From contig MHBE01000017.1 in NCBI GenBank assembly GCA_001803205.1, forward strand, positions 1 through 58,314: a DNA stretch of 58,314 bases, in the 5' to 3' direction. A program made the translations under genes and the position numbers. The notes beneath the pieces were generated by a model. It was not told the origin of the DNA. It worked only from the letters and a program-made list of their open reading frames with translations, and did no database searches. Each line of letters starts with the position of its first letter. The first letter of the stretch is position 1. Shown piece after piece: positions 1 to 8,220 of the stretch. This DNA comes from Lentisphaerae bacterium GWF2_38_69 (GTDB taxonomy: Bacteria; Verrucomicrobiota; Lentisphaeria; Victivallales; GWF2-38-69).

Positions 1-80
1 AAACCAAAAAAATCCTAAAAATATTTTTATTCATTTACAGTTTATTCACTTACCATGATTAAACAATTTTAGTCAGGTAA

Positions 81-893
81 GGATGCCTGAATTTAGAATG
101 GCCAAGCAAACTTGATCGCCTTAATCTGGGCTCTCTGGGCGGCGGCAACCACTTTATCGAACTCCAGAAGAGCGCTGATAATAAAATCTGGCTAATGATC
201 CATTCAGGCTCTAGACATCTGGGACAAAAGGTAGCTAAATATTACTGGAGGCAGGCGGTAAAATTCTCTGAAAAAGAGAATATTCAACTCCCCAATGCTG
301 ATCTTGCTTTTCTGCCTGCTGATTTAGAAGAAGGTCTAAACTATATCCGCGATATGAATTTTGCCCTCGAATATGCTCAGGAAAACAGGAAAAGAATGAT
401 GGCAGTTTTCAAAGATAAAATAAGCGAGTTGCTGAATGGCAAAGTCATTTTTCTCCAGGAAGTCAATATTCATCATAATTATGCAGCTCTCGAGAACCAT
501 TTCGGCAAAGATTTATGGGTTCATAGAAAGGGAGCTACTTCAGCTAAAGATGGCGAAATCGGAATTATCCCAGGGAGTATGGGTACTCCTTCATATATTG
601 TCAAAGGCAAGGGAAATCTAGATTCCTTTCAATCCTGTTCTCATGGAGCTGGTAGGGCTATGAGCAGATCAAAAGCTTCTAAAAACTTAACTGTAGAAGA
701 GTGCAATAAAGATATGGAAGGCATTGTCTTTGACAGGTGGAACAAAAACAAGAAGTGTTATAGGAAGGATGCCGAATATGACCTCTCCGAGGCTCCGCAG
801 GCTTATAAAAACATTGAGTCAGTAATCGAATCAGAACTAGACCTTATTGACCCGATAGTAAAACTGTGGCCTTTAGCTGTATTAAAAGGCTAA
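81..893 (+). pseudogene. rtcB: RtcB-type RNA ligase, 5'-truncated
   Basis: The open frame runs from a stop at 78-80 to 893 and matches the C-terminal half of RtcB, the GTP- and Mn-dependent RNA ligase that joins 2',3'-cyclic phosphate or 3'-phosphate ends to 5'-OH ends. Visible motifs are GSLGGGNHFIE (codons at 129-161), IHSGSRHLG just after the ATG at 195, and CSHGAGRAMSR, which carries the histidine that is guanylylated. The end (PLAVLKG) is the normal family C-terminus. The usual protein is about 400 residues and the roughly 160 N-terminal residues with several metal ligands are absent. Nothing upstream in the window restores them, because 1-80 is AT-rich with many stops. A short ORF at 83 (MPEFRMAKQT) in another frame could be a frameshifted scrap. 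I see a remnant and not an active ligase, unless translation restarts at 195. Confidence 0.65.
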
Positions 894-913
894 TGAAAAG
901 AGTGTTTATTGGA

Positions 914-1204
914 TTAAATTCTGTTTTTCCAGTAGTCAGGAAATCTCTTGTGGTGGGCAACTGCTACAATCCAGATTATATCCTTTTCGAGCAGGTAAAT
1001 GATGAAATAGGGAAACCTGGCAAGAGAAATCCGCCTAGTCATATCATCTCTGATTGGCGAAAGCTCAGGGTTTTCTGAAATTTTATGGATTTGAGTTTTT
1101 ATCTCGGCTTGAAAATCTAACCCCAACTCTGTGTAAATAGACTTGTAATAAGAGGCTGCATCTCTAAGTTCCTGCACAGCTTCAGCATAGAATAACACTT
1201 TCAT
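914..1204 (-). CDS. ParE/RelE-family toxin
   Basis: This 96-residue protein has the ParE/RelE toxin pattern: an early YAEAVQELRDAASYY helix region, and a C-terminal strand series with ARFPYFIIY followed by IVAVAHHKR. In type II systems ParE poisons DNA gyrase and RelE cleaves mRNA on the ribosome; sequence reading alone cannot decide between them. Its ATG overlaps the stop of the upstream antitoxin gene by four bases (ATGA), the usual translational coupling of such pairs. It converges on the truncated rtcB with a 20-base gap. Confidence 0.85.
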   Translation of the reverse strand: MKVLFYAEAVQELRDAASYYKSIYTELGLDFQAEIKTQIHKISENPELSPIRDDMTRRISLARFPYFIIYLLEKDIIWIVAVAHHKRFPDYWKNRI

Positions 1205-1425
1205 TTTGAAAAACTGGAAGCAATCTTGGAGAAAACTTCCTCAGCAGGGATTCCTACAGCCTTGCCTGATCGGATTGCTGAGACTCTTCTTTTAATCTCT
1301 TTATCATAAGCTTCATAATCCTGTGAAGCATTATCAATACTTGCGATAAGATTGTGGATTAGCTTACCTCTTTCTTTCAGAGGCAATTTGTAAGCCTTAT
1401 TTTCTATCTCCTGAAGAACTGTCAT
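1201..1425 (-). CDS. addiction-module antitoxin (Unstab_antitox type)
   Basis: This 74-residue, highly charged protein has the pattern LPLKERGKLIHNLIASID followed by a long helix with KEIKRRVSAIRSGKAVGIPAEEVF. This is the layout of the small antitoxin family (stabl_TIGR02574/Unstab_antitox) whose C-terminal tail wraps the ParE-type toxin. It is the first gene of the pair and would neutralise the product of the overlapping downstream gene. Such antitoxins usually repress their own promoter, which would lie in 1426-1500. I could not identify an operator there. Confidence 0.83.
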   Translation of the reverse strand: MTVLQEIENKAYKLPLKERGKLIHNLIASIDNASQDYEAYDKEIKRRVSAIRSGKAVGIPAEEVFSKIASSFSK

Positions 1426-1510
1426 ATCTCGAACCCTGAATTTTGTATTAGTTATTCAATTACAAAAGTATAAACTGATGTTCCAATTTTTCTATATTAA
1501 ACGGCAAATC

Positions 1511-2002
1511 CTAACGATTTAAATAAAGAAACGCACAGGCTCTTGCATCGGAGAGAGCCTGATGATGCTGCAACTCAATTCCCATACGCTGACAGCAACA
1601 GTCAAGTCTTGCAGGATTAAACCCTTTTGACCGATATATCTTACAAGTACATTCCCAGCGTGGATTAAGATTCAGGTCGGAATAATCTAATGCGTAATGG
1701 CTCATTGTGTAAAATAGAACATTTCTATCAAAAGATTCGTTATGGGCGACCAATATCTTACCTGCCAGGCGCTTTCTGATTTCAGGATATATGCCAGAGA
1801 AAAGAGGCATATTCTTTGTATGCTTAGGTGTTATTCCATGAACTTCAATGTGTTTTCTATACCAATACTCATTTCCTGGAGGCTGAATCAAGGAGTAATA
1901 CTCATCAACCATACGACCATCCTGAACAGTAACAATAGCTACAGCACAGGCTGAATGCCTGTGTCCTGTAGCTGTTTCAAAGTCTATAGCTGCAAAATTC
2001 AT
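1511..2002 (-). CDS. DEDDh 3'-5' exonuclease (DnaQ/epsilon-like)
   Basis: This is a stand-alone exonuclease domain of about 163 residues. The DEDDh set is visible: AAIDFETATG (D and E of Exo I), VAHNESFDRNVL (Exo II Asp), and HHQALSDARACAF (Exo III His and Asp). I chose the ATG at 2002 because the domain starts with MNFAAIDFET. The open frame extends to 2209, but that part overlaps the upstream Cys-rich gene in another frame and looks non-homologous. There is no polymerase or BRCT domain, so a repair or RNA/DNA trimming role is more likely than replicative proofreading. It is the last gene of a three-gene operon with very short spacers. Confidence 0.85.
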   Translation of the reverse strand: MNFAAIDFETATGHRHSACAVAIVTVQDGRMVDEYYSLIQPPGNEYWYRKHIEVHGITPKHTKNMPLFSGIYPEIRKRLAGKILVAHNESFDRNVLFYTMSHYALDYSDLNLNPRWECTCKIYRSKGFNPARLDCCCQRMGIELQHHQALSDARACAFLYLNR

Positions 2003-2012
2003 ATATTGGTTG

Positions 2013-2279
2013 TTACTCTCGTTCTGGAGTTTCGTTGAAACTGTGTTTTCCCCATCCTTCATGAATGTACTTTTCGCATCCGAAATGTTCAAAAACCGTT
2101 TCTTTAAAAAATCTGGATTTAGTGTAACAGCAAAGTCCATAATCACAATTGAAAGGCGCAAAAAACGAACATCCGCCGCACTGGAATTCAATCCAGCCGT
2201 ATTTTGCATGCTTTTTCTCGTATTCCCAGTAGGTTACACGATTAGAGAAACCGAATGTAAGTATCTTATTTGTATTCAT
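2013..2279 (-). CDS. Cys-rich putative metal-binding protein
   Basis: This is an 88-residue protein with six Cys in a compact core: CGGCSFF, then FNCDYGLCCY, then HFGCEKY, plus several aromatic residues. The two CxxC-like pairs suggest a zinc ribbon or another metal site. It ends 10 bases before the exonuclease start and begins 6 bases after the stop of the gene at 2286, so it is clearly co-transcribed. I vaguely recognise the GGCS...FEHxGCE pattern as an uncharacterised family seen near exonuclease genes. Function is unknown; an adaptor or regulator of the exonuclease is inference from position only. Confidence 0.7.
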   Translation of the reverse strand: MNTNKILTFGFSNRVTYWEYEKKHAKYGWIEFQCGGCSFFAPFNCDYGLCCYTKSRFFKETVFEHFGCEKYIHEGWGKHSFNETPERE

Positions 2280-2285
2280 AGAGCT

Positions 2286-2723
2286 TCATTTAATTTCAGG
2301 ATGAGTTCTTGAGGTGGAAAAAATAATATTTTCGAGTTCCTCTATGCAGGTTTCAATATGATCCTGATTTTTGTCCTCCAGACTGGATTTGAGAGTGTCT
2401 ATCCACATAAGAACCTCTTCAGAAAAGCTATTAGACAGCTTTTCAAATACAGTAAGATTATAGAAATGGTGTATTGCCAGATAAAGTTTACCGAAGTCTA
2501 TTCCTCCCTCAGGTGAATTTAAGAAGTCATTAAATTCAGTCATCCAATCGATGCAGCCTTTAATGCTTTTTGCGGAATGAAAAGCAGCCATTTTTGTAAA
2601 ACTTTCGGAAACATTCGGGTAATGCTTGCTGAAAGTTAAGCTGGCTTTACTTCTGACTGCTTTCTCATCCTGTAATTGCTCAATGATTCCGATTAACTTT
2701 TCCCTGGATAATTTTACTTCCAT
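2286..2723 (-). CDS. hypothetical helical protein
   Basis: This 145-residue protein is predicted from composition to be almost wholly alpha-helical, with no signal peptide, membrane segment or Cys cluster. I do not recognise a family. It is the first gene of the operon with the Cys-rich protein and the DEDDh exonuclease. A purine-rich stretch (AGGAGGAATT on the minus strand, just upstream of the ATG at 2723) is a convincing ribosome site and supports the start. The 210 bases upstream, to the tRNA gene, hold no other gene that I can see. Confidence 0.65.
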   Translation of the reverse strand: MEVKLSREKLIGIIEQLQDEKAVRSKASLTFSKHYPNVSESFTKMAAFHSAKSIKGCIDWMTEFNDFLNSPEGGIDFGKLYLAIHHFYNLTVFEKLSNSFSEEVLMWIDTLKSSLEDKNQDHIETCIEELENIIFSTSRTHPEIK

Positions 2724-2933
2724 AATTCCTCCTAACTTTTATGTATGAAGGAAATAATAGAATAGTCATAAGGACATAGAGTGTTCCTGTAAAAATTTAT
2801 TGAGAACAATATCTAAATTCTAAACAGGACAATTTCATCAGTGTCTAACCGTGTAGAGGTAACCTAAAGTCGCTCGTTTTAAGGATAACAAGAAGTTATA
2901 ATGCTAAATATGATGCTAAAGAGTGAAGAAAAA

Positions 2934-3008
2934 TGGTAGCGGGGATTGGAATCGAACCAATGACCTTCAGGTTATGAGCCTGACAAGCTACCTCTGCTCC
3001 ACCCCGCA
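2934..3008 (-). tRNA. initiator tRNA-fMet (CAU), CCA encoded
   Basis: Reading the minus strand gives a 75-nt tRNA with anticodon CAU in the loop CUCAUAA, T-loop UUCGAUU and an encoded CCA. The body (GCGGGGUGGAGCAG, GGUAGC, AAGGUC) closely follows bacterial initiators. Position 1 is U and position 72 is U, so the acceptor end is unpaired there; this 1-72 mismatch is the hallmark that keeps fMet-tRNA away from EF-Tu and makes it a formyltransferase substrate. The anticodon stem is UCAGG/CCUGA, so pair 29-41 is A-U and not G-C as in E. coli. The formyltransferase gene fmt lies 5 kb away. Confidence 0.93.
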
Positions 3009-3029
3009 ATAAAATGGAAGACTCAATAA

Positions 3030-3058
3030 ATTATAAGCTAATCGAAAAAAAGCAAACG
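3030..3058 (-). promoter_or_regulatory. probable promoter of the initiator tRNA
   Basis: On the minus strand a perfect TATAAT lies at 3035-3030, 21 bases before the mature 5' end of the tRNA. A weak -35 (TTTGCT or GTTTGC) lies 15-16 bases further upstream. Position relative to the tRNA is right for a sigma-70-type promoter. Confidence 0.5.
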
Positions 3059-3182
3059 CATGAATGAAAAACAGTGCTTTATTATTTAAAGCTTTTAATG
3101 TTAAGTATTGCCTCAACCGGGGAATAATATACAATGAAGTCTGATTCTTTTTGAAGATCTTAAATAAATCCCGAGAAAAACA

Positions 3183-5366
3183 ATGAGAATAATTCATAAA
3201 CAGCATAAAGGGCATACCTATCTAAGCCACAGCCATTTTAGGTTCAAGATAACGCTCAGTACTTATATTATTACGGGTCTTGTCCTTGGAATAGTCGCAG
3301 GGATATTTCTCGGTTCTAGAGCAGCGCCTCTGTCCCAAATCGGTAGAACCTGTGTGGACTTGCTTCAAATGGGAGTTATTCCATTTATTGTAGTGAGTTT
3401 AATTTGCGGACTTGGAGAAATATGCGGCGCAAGCCTTAAAAGGCTTCTTATTTCCTTTGGTCTTTCAAGCATTGCAATGTGGCTGCTCTTCTTCATTACA
3501 GCTGTAGCATTATATATGACATTCCCTTCAATTGAACAGCATTCTCTTTATAAATTTTCCAAAGCAGCTGAAAAACCTCTATCTGAGATGTTTGTTCCTG
3601 AAAACCCATTTCATGCCATGGCTGAAGGTTTTGTCCCCGCAGTAGTAGTTTTCTTTATAGCTCTCGGAATAGCCATTATTCCGGTAAAAAACAAAAAACC
3701 TTTCCTTGAATCGATGAACACGCTTCTACAGGCACTATTAAAGCTGAACAGCTTTATGGTTAACCTAGTTCCGATTATTGTATTCTGTTATACTGCCAAC
3801 TTAGTAGGAAACAGTAATATGACAGTGGAGAAACTTCTGGAATTTCAGGTATTTCTGCTCTCTGCATTTCTGGGATGCATCATTACCTTCTTTTTCATTG
3901 TTCCTCTTCTGGTAGTTACCTTTACAGATATTGGATACTACGAGTTTATGCGTGAGTTCAAGCATATAGTCATAACCGCAATGTTAACTGCAAATACGAT
4001 CATCATGATACCTATGATTATTGACAAACTTGAGGAACTATCCAAGAAACATAAAATAGAAGGAGAAGGCAATACTTCTGTAATTCATACTTCCATCACT
4101 GTAGGCTTTAATATAACCGGCCCCTCAATGATCCCTACAGTAATTTTCATACTTTTTGCTTCCTGGTTTATAGGAGAAGATGTTTCTATGAGACTTCCGG
4201 GGATATTTGTTTATGCTGTTACAACCCTGTTTGGTGGGCAGACTTTTAGCGTGATAGCATTGTTAGATTTTCTTCATCTTCCGCCTGACATGCTAGGGAT
4301 TTACATGACATTCCAGCAGTTATATCTGGTAAACATCATTGCTGCGATCAAGCAACCATTCCTGGCAGCTCTTGCTCTGATTTGCGTGTTTGTCAATGTA
4401 AAAAGAGAATCCTTCAAAATCCTCCCATTCCTTAGGTTGGCAGTAATTGGAGTGACCTCAATAGCGATAACTCTGATTGGTCTTTCTATTTACTATAAAG
4501 ATACGGTTAAGGGCAATCCAAACGCATTCGCTTCTCTAGTAGATAAAATGGTTCTTGAATCGCCGGTTCCTGTAACAGTTGAAAACACTACCCCAAAACT
4601 GACACATGGAGAAGAATTCAATACTCTGGAAGATATCGTCAACAATAAAGAGATTGTTTTTGCATATAAAAACCATTTTGAGCCATTCACATTTAAGAAC
4701 TCCAAAGGAGAGCTCATGGGATTTATGACTGCACTTGTAGAAAGGCTTGCAGCCTCACTTAACTGTTCAGTAAAATTCGTTCCGGTAGATAACTACCAGA
4801 TCACAATGGAACTTTTGAAATCAGGAGATATAGATCTTGCATTTTATGAGTTCAATATAGACGATATAGATCATCTTCTTAATGTAGGATATTCAGATCC
4901 GATATTGTATCTTCAGTCAGGCTTAGTAGTACACAACTCTGATAGAAATATTTTCTCAAACTGGAAAAACATACTGAACAATCCTTCAATAACAATAGCA
5001 ATAAGCAGTTTATACCCGCTCAACCACATACTTGAAAATGAAATTAAAAAAGCAAACAAAGCAAAAATAGTTTATGTGGATCAATTTACTTTAAAAGATA
5101 TACCAAACACAAATTTCCCCGCCTATTTTACATCAGCTGAAAGAGGTCTATTCTTCTGTCTGGAATACCCAAAATACTCATTTATTATGCCTGACGGCAT
5201 TCCATCAATCAATCAAAACACTCTGATATTCATGACAAATCCAAAGAATAACGGATTGCTATATTACATAAACTATTGGCTCAAAATACAGAAGGAAGGC
5301 GATAATGAGAGCGAAGTCCAAAAGCTATACGAGTACTGGATCGAAGGCAAGATCGAAAAAGATTAG
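3183..5366 (+). CDS. dicarboxylate-type cation symporter fused to a periplasmic solute-binding domain
   Basis: This is a 727-residue fusion. Residues about 20-420 are a DAACS (glutamate/C4-dicarboxylate:Na+ symporter) membrane domain with the characteristic start (TYIITGLVLGIVAGIFLG, then LLQMGVIPFIVVSLICGL). The loop motif that is NMDGT in classical members here reads FNITGPS, and the usual serine-rich hairpin is TANTIIMIP, so the substrate may not be an acidic amino acid. An extra hydrophobic segment (IGVTSIAITLIGLSIYY, about 423-440) follows the transporter. Residues about 475-720 resemble a family-3 solute-binding protein (IVFAYKNHFEPFTF, GELMGFMTALVERLA, GDIDLAFYEFN). Classical DAACS proteins end in the cytoplasm, so one added helix would put the binding domain in the periplasm. 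A broken paralogue lies at 27496-28479. Confidence 0.85.
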   Translation: MRIIHKQHKGHTYLSHSHFRFKITLSTYIITGLVLGIVAGIFLGSRAAPLSQIGRTCVDLLQMGVIPFIVVSLICGLGEICGASLKRLLISFGLSSIAMWLLFFITAVALYMTFPSIEQHSLYKFSKAAEKPLSEMFVPENPFHAMAEGFVPAVVVFFIALGIAIIPVKNKKPFLESMNTLLQALLKLNSFMVNLVPIIVFCYTANLVGNSNMTVEKLLEFQVFLLSAFLGCIITFFFIVPLLVVTFTDIGYYEFMREFKHIVITAMLTANTIIMIPMIIDKLEELSKKHKIEGEGNTSVIHTSITVGFNITGPSMIPTVIFILFASWFIGEDVSMRLPGIFVYAVTTLFGGQTFSVIALLDFLHLPPDMLGIYMTFQQLYLVNIIAAIKQPFLAALALICVFVNVKRESFKILPFLRLAVIGVTSIAITLIGLSIYYKDTVKGNPNAFASLVDKMVLESPVPVTVENTTPKLTHGEEFNTLEDIVNNKEIVFAYKNHFEPFTFKNSKGELMGFMTALVERLAASLNCSVKFVPVDNYQITMELLKSGDIDLAFYEFNIDDIDHLLNVGYSDPILYLQSGLVVHNSDRNIFSNWKNILNNPSITIAISSLYPLNHILENEIKKANKAKIVYVDQFTLKDIPNTNFPAYFTSAERGLFFCLEYPKYSFIMPDGIPSINQNTLIFMTNPKNNGLLYYINYWLKIQKEGDNESEVQKLYEYWIEGKIEKD

Positions 5367-5382
5367 AATCTAAATTGTGTCT

Positions 5383-6651
5383 CTAAAACTTCTTTAAATA
5401 CTCCAGTCTTTCTGCGATTGGCGGATGAGAATAATGAAAAAGAGAATAGAGTTTATGAGGACATAGATTTGAAAGATTGTCTTTAGCAAGCTTCTTCAGC
5501 GAAGAAATCAGATTACTGCTGTTTCCGACAAGCTTACAGGCATATAGGTCAGCCTCCTTCTCATCAAGCCTGGACATATAGTTCATAAATGGTGAAAAGG
5601 GATACAATACCAAAGAGAATAGAAAATATACCATAAAGATAATGCAGGGAAGATATATTTCGTTAGAATAAAGATTTCCTTTTGTAGTTATCTCAAAAGC
5701 TCTTATGATAAAATCGCTGTTTATGACCTGATAGGCAAGATTACATATGAGCAGCAGAATTGCTTCAATTATAATTATTCTCTTTAAGATATGCTTTTTT
5801 TTCCAATGCCCGGCTTCATGGGCAAGGACTGAGACAATCTCTTGGGCATTTAGCTTTTCCAAAAGAGTGTCATAGAGAACTATTCTTTTTACTTTACCTA
5901 TACCGCTAAAATAGGCGTTAATATGTTTTGTTCTTTTTGAAGCATCTATTTTCACTACTTTTTTCAGTTTAATGCCAGCTCTGGCTAGAACTTCCGATAA
6001 AACGCCTAGTAGATTGTCATCCTCTACGGGAGTGAACTTATTGAAAAGAGGTTCAATTACATATGGTGAAATATAAAGCATAAAAATAGAGAACAGGAAA
6101 AGAGCCATCCACACCCATATCCACCAGTTGAATAAATATCTGATAATTGCAAAAGGAACTATTACGAGGATCGAGAGGAGTATCAGAGAAATAATCTGGG
6201 ATTTTATGAAATCCTCAATCCACAACTTAATAGACATAGTATTGAAGCCATACTTCTTTTCAATCTTAAAAGTCGAATACAAATTGAAAGGAATTTCAAT
6301 TACAGCTGCTATAAGAGCAATCAGATAGAAATATACAATACCGTTTAGATAGTAGTTCAGCTTCAAGGAGAAAATCATACCGTTATAATAATTTATCAGA
6401 CCTCCAAAAATAAAAACTAGCATTATTAAGCTGTGAAATGATTTATGAATTATTCCGAATGAAAGTTTTTCATCTGTATAGGAACTGATTTTCTTGAATT
6501 CTGCCGAGTCAATCATTTCCGTAAAAGACGCAGGTATATTTTCTCGATTGCTCCTTAGGTTCCTGATATTCAAAATATCCAGGAATACATCCCAAAGAAA
6601 GAAAATAACAAATGCAAGAAGTATAAGCCAGAAAAAGATATTCATCAGCAA
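5383..6651 (-). CDS. Ste24-type zinc endopeptidase (M48)
   Basis: This 422-residue membrane metalloprotease has the zinc motif HEAGH (LAHEAGHWKKKH, about residues 278-282), the downstream ligand Glu in LDEKEADLYA (about 364), and six or seven hydrophobic helices. This is the full-length CAAX prenyl protease 1/Ste24 family. In bacteria it acts as a membrane quality-control peptidase, since there is no prenylated target pathway. It follows rng by 6 bases and is the last gene of the fmt-rng-ste24 run, so it is probably co-transcribed. Confidence 0.9.
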   Translation of the reverse strand: MLMNIFFWLILLAFVIFFLWDVFLDILNIRNLRSNRENIPASFTEMIDSAEFKKISSYTDEKLSFGIIHKSFHSLIMLVFIFGGLINYYNGMIFSLKLNYYLNGIVYFYLIALIAAVIEIPFNLYSTFKIEKKYGFNTMSIKLWIEDFIKSQIISLILLSILVIVPFAIIRYLFNWWIWVWMALFLFSIFMLYISPYVIEPLFNKFTPVEDDNLLGVLSEVLARAGIKLKKVVKIDASKRTKHINAYFSGIGKVKRIVLYDTLLEKLNAQEIVSVLAHEAGHWKKKHILKRIIIIEAILLLICNLAYQVINSDFIIRAFEITTKGNLYSNEIYLPCIIFMVYFLFSLVLYPFSPFMNYMSRLDEKEADLYACKLVGNSSNLISSLKKLAKDNLSNLCPHKLYSLFHYSHPPIAERLEYLKKF

Positions 6652-6657
6652 ACTATA

Positions 6658-8187
6658 TCAGAAGAAACTTTCCCCATTTGAAGGGTCAACAATCTTAAAT
6701 TCTTCGATATGGAGAGAAGGTTCAGCCCTGAAACTAAGAGCTTTGCCATATCTGTCTTCGAGTTCCATAAGAAAACAGTTGTCTTCATTCTTGAGTCTGG
6801 CAAGAACTGTCGGATTCATTACTACTCTTACAGATAAATTTTTGTCATAACTCTTTCTTTTGAGGATTTCTTTTAGATGCCTCTGTATCTCAACACTTGT
6901 AGAGAGCGGCGATTTTACTTTGCCGGTTCCTCTGCAGTATGGGCACGGATCATAAACCCTGTCCAACAAACTCTGCTGCTCCCTCTGTCTTGTCATCTGC
7001 ATTAATCCGAATAGAGAAATAGGCAAAACATGGGTTTTTGCTTTGTCATTCTTGAGGTTCTTTCTCATTCTTTTAAGTACTACATCATTATGAAAAGGAG
7101 AAGACATATCAATAAAGTCAATAACTACCTGTCCGCCAATATTTCTTAATCTAAGTTGTCTTGCTATTTCGTCTGCTGCTTCAAGATTTGTATCAAGAAT
7201 AATTTCTGCATTATTTCTGCTTCCATGGCTTGAGCCGGTATTTACATCTATAGCTATAAGAGCTTCAGTTTCATCGATACAAATATATCCGCCGCTTGGG
7301 AGGGAAACTTTTCGTTCCAATATTTTTGCAAGCTGCTCTTCTACCTTATAGTATTCAAATATAGGCATAGCTTTTGAATGGAGCCTTATTTTGCTGCTCA
7401 ATCCTTTTCCTGCGGCCTTGTTTATAAAATCTTTCAGCTGGTTGAATTCATTATGATCATCGACAACGACTTCACATATGTCTTCGGTCAAAAAATCCCT
7501 AATGCTTTTTTCCAATAAAGATGGTTCCTGATAAAGCATTCTGGGACGCTGAGATTCTTTTCGTGCATTTTCAGCTGTGTTCCATTTTTCTAGAAGCATG
7601 TTGAATTCTCGTTTGAAAAAGATTCCCTTCTTGTCCTCAGCATTAGTTCTGCAAATAAGTCCCATGCCTTTAGGTATAGGCAACTTAAGAATTAACTTTT
7701 TTAACCTTTCTCGTTCTTTTCTGTCTTCAATTTTTCTGGAAATTCCAATATGATCCGAGAATGGCAGAAGAACAAGAAATCGGCCAGGCATGGCAATATT
7801 TGAAGTAACTCTTGGCCCTTTGGTTCCTATAGATCCTTTAGTTACCTGCACAAAAAGAGTGGAGCCTATAGGAAACTTACTGGGGATATCTTCCAGTTTA
7901 ACAAATTTCCTAGGATTATTCTGTTCTGATTCTCGTAAATTTGCCTGATCATAAGTAGCAGGTATCATATCTGAAAAGTGCATAAAAGCATTTTTATCCA
8001 TACCTATATCGATAAAGACTGCTTCAAGCGACTGCTGGATATTGACCACTTTTCCTAGAAAGATCGAATCAAGGACATTTACTTTATTCTTTCTTTCAAC
8101 CTGATAATCCTCGAGTTTGCCATCATTAAGCAAAGCTACGCGTGTTTCAAGTTTTTCACTGTTAATAATAATTTTTCTTTCTGACAT
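6658..8187 (-). CDS. rng: ribonuclease G (RNase E/G family)
   Basis: This 509-residue endoribonuclease cuts single-stranded AU-rich RNA and matures rRNA 5' ends. The N-terminus has an S1 fold (VLDSIFLGKVVNIQQSLEAVFIDIG). The catalytic region carries IAIDVNTGSS and the Zn-link motif DPCPYCRGTG (about 410-419), which joins protomers. The length matches RNase G and lacks the long unstructured RNase E scaffold. An AAGGA site precedes the ATG at 8187. It lies between fmt and the Ste24 gene with gaps of 33 and 6 bases. Confidence 0.94.
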   Translation of the reverse strand: MSERKIIINSEKLETRVALLNDGKLEDYQVERKNKVNVLDSIFLGKVVNIQQSLEAVFIDIGMDKNAFMHFSDMIPATYDQANLRESEQNNPRKFVKLEDIPSKFPIGSTLFVQVTKGSIGTKGPRVTSNIAMPGRFLVLLPFSDHIGISRKIEDRKERERLKKLILKLPIPKGMGLICRTNAEDKKGIFFKREFNMLLEKWNTAENARKESQRPRMLYQEPSLLEKSIRDFLTEDICEVVVDDHNEFNQLKDFINKAAGKGLSSKIRLHSKAMPIFEYYKVEEQLAKILERKVSLPSGGYICIDETEALIAIDVNTGSSHGSRNNAEIILDTNLEAADEIARQLRLRNIGGQVVIDFIDMSSPFHNDVVLKRMRKNLKNDKAKTHVLPISLFGLMQMTRQREQQSLLDRVYDPCPYCRGTGKVKSPLSTSVEIQRHLKEILKRKSYDKNLSVRVVMNPTVLARLKNEDNCFLMELEDRYGKALSFRAEPSLHIEEFKIVDPSNGESFF

Positions 8188-8220
8188 AAATCCTTCTTAT
8201 ATATAAAAACTTTCTAATAA

